Of a stretch of 16,276 nucleotides of DNA, positions 15,446 through 16,276 are shown one piece after another. Positions within the stretch are counted from its first letter, which is position 1, and every line of letters starts with the position of its first letter. The stretch covers positions 1 through 16,276 of the forward strand of contig RBNI01003266.1 of the NCBI GenBank assembly GCA_003990745.1. The letters run 5' to 3'. Under the pieces are notes generated by a model. The model was given only the letters and a program-made list of their open reading frames with translations. It ran no database searches and was not told the origin of the DNA. The position numbers were made by a program, and so were the translations under genes. The stretch is from Jimgerdemannia flammicorona (taxonomy: Eukaryota; Mucoromycota; Endogonomycetes; Endogonales; Endogonaceae).

Positions 15446-16276
15446 ATGAACAGTACAATTAACATTTTCTCTCTGAATGTGAATGGGCTACAGGGATCTG
15501 GGCAGCATAAGAACATTTTTACTTGGCTCAAGGGATTGGAGGCTGATCTCTTTTTACTGCAGGATGTATGGTGTGAGGATGAGGATAATTGGGTGAAGTG
15601 GACTAGGGAATAGGGTAGGGCTATGGCTTGGTTTGGCAAAGTGGCAATTCTGATAAAGAAGGGTAGAGAGATTTGGGAGGAATCAGGAGCTGGGGTGATC
15701 ACTTGGTCTGGAGAGAATGGTATCAACCAGGGTGGGAATCAGTTAGGGTGGGCTCCTGCTACTGCCCTGCAGCTAGGGGTGAGAGGATTGTATGGATTAA
15801 GGGGCTGCTGGAGGAGGGTATTCTCTTGGAGGAAGGAGTCAATGTTCTTGGTGGTGATTTTAATATGGTGTGAGATCTATGTCTGGATAGAACTGATGGA
15901 GAGAAGAATGCAGGTGGGAGAAGTGGTGGTCTGGATGCATGGGAGGAGGTGGAGAACCTTAGCTCCTTAGGGGATATGGACAGAATACAGTGGGGCAATG
16001 CCAGGGTCTACACTCATTGGGTGAATGGGTTAGACATGAGGATTGACTGGATCTGGTATACGGGGGCGGTGGGAGGACTTGAGCGACAGACTGGAGGGGG
16101 GGGTGGGAAAGGAGTGGCTCACGCTTGGCTGGGCACTGGCCATTTGGGTAGGGTTGGCCAGACACTGGTTATTTGTTTTCGAGGAGGGGAGGAGACTGGG
16201 CCTGGAGGTCTGGCTGAGGCGGTGGCAGAGTCTTATGGAGGATACCTTGATGGGCTGGTGGCTTGGTTGGGGGATA
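15446..16276 (+). pseudogene. LINE ORF2 N-terminus: AP-type endonuclease, partial
   Basis: The ATG at 15446 starts MNSTINIFSLNVNGLQGSG, the first strand of the endonuclease-exonuclease-phosphatase fold with its Asn. ADLFLLQDVW follows, then a TAG at 15593-15595 in the N-terminal part. Between about 15700 and 15760 the reading must move from frame 2 to frame 1. There it reads SCYCPAARGERIVWIKGLLE, VNVLGGDFNMV with the catalytic Asp-Phe-Asn, a TGA (15868-15870), and MRIDWIWYTGAVGG. The final His-containing SDH motif is not clear. The enzyme would nick target DNA to prime reverse transcription. The gene runs off the window. Confidence 0.85.

Larger units (their letters stand above)
14021..16276 (+). 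mobile_element. LINE (non-LTR) retrotransposon, Tad1-like, 5' part
   Basis: Two frames follow each other: ORF1 (14021-15415) and ORF2 (from 15446) with an AP-endonuclease domain, 30 bases apart in the same frame. Reverse transcriptase is not reached before the window ends. The plus strand is strongly G-rich over C, CpG is nearly absent in ORF1, and stops fit C-to-T changes at CGA or CAG/CAA. The two-ORF layout fits fungal Tad1-type LINEs, but the clade name is an inference. The 5' border lies somewhere from about 13690 to 14021. Confidence 0.85.

Noticed and set aside
1..16276. tRNA or rRNA genes
   Set aside because: No cloverleaf with box A and box B spacing and no rRNA-like conserved block was recognised. 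The tRNA-like match at 2613-2626 is a primer binding site.

Overview
The window looks like a transposon graveyard from a filamentous fungus, most likely an ascomycete of the Pezizomycotina. I see no intact host gene. Four retroelements are recognisable by their protein domains: a Ty1/Copia fragment, two unrelated Ty3/Gypsy elements and a Tad1-like LINE. Both Gypsy elements and the LINE carry the mark of C-to-T decay (RIP and/or deamination of methylated C). Former Gln, Arg and Trp codons have become TAA, TAG or TGA inside otherwise readable frames, and CpG is almost gone. By eye I find only two CpG in the 7.3 kb of the second Gypsy element. The organism call is an inference from element types and mutation style; no species can be named.

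Layout: 1-35 is the complement of a poly(A) tail with an AATAAA signal (minus-strand retroposed end). 283-841 is a 9-bp GC-rich minisatellite with a higher-order repeat of about 90-96 bp; it is stop-free in all six frames. 992-2745 (minus) is a 3'-truncated Copia element with Gag, zinc knuckle, protease start, GAG-pre-integrase domain, a half-tRNA-iMet primer binding site and a short putative LTR. It keeps its CpGs and appears younger than its neighbour. 2746-5236 (plus) is the RNase H, integrase and C-terminal part of Gypsy element 1, followed by a polypurine tract and an LTR. 5237-6226 is AT-rich, repetitive and unassigned. 6227-13545 (plus) is a complete but dead Gypsy element 2 with both LTRs. 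Its order is Gag, zinc knuckle, dUTPase, protease, reverse transcriptase, RNase H, integrase, chromodomain. An unexplained antisense open frame lies between the chromodomain and the 3' LTR. 13546-14020 is a spacer that includes a short CpG-normal island. 14021-16276 (plus) is a LINE: ORF1 with six stops in one frame, then the start of ORF2 with an AP-endonuclease domain running off the window end.

The most interesting object is Gypsy element 2. It is a chromodomain element (chromovirus) with a dUTPase domain fused in frame between the nucleocapsid zinc knuckle and the protease. All five dUTPase motifs can be placed. This is the position dUTPase takes in betaretroviruses, and it is unusual for a fungal LTR retrotransposon. 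The fusion would pair control of dUTP during cDNA synthesis (dUTPase) with choice of integration site (chromodomain). All copies here are inactivated.
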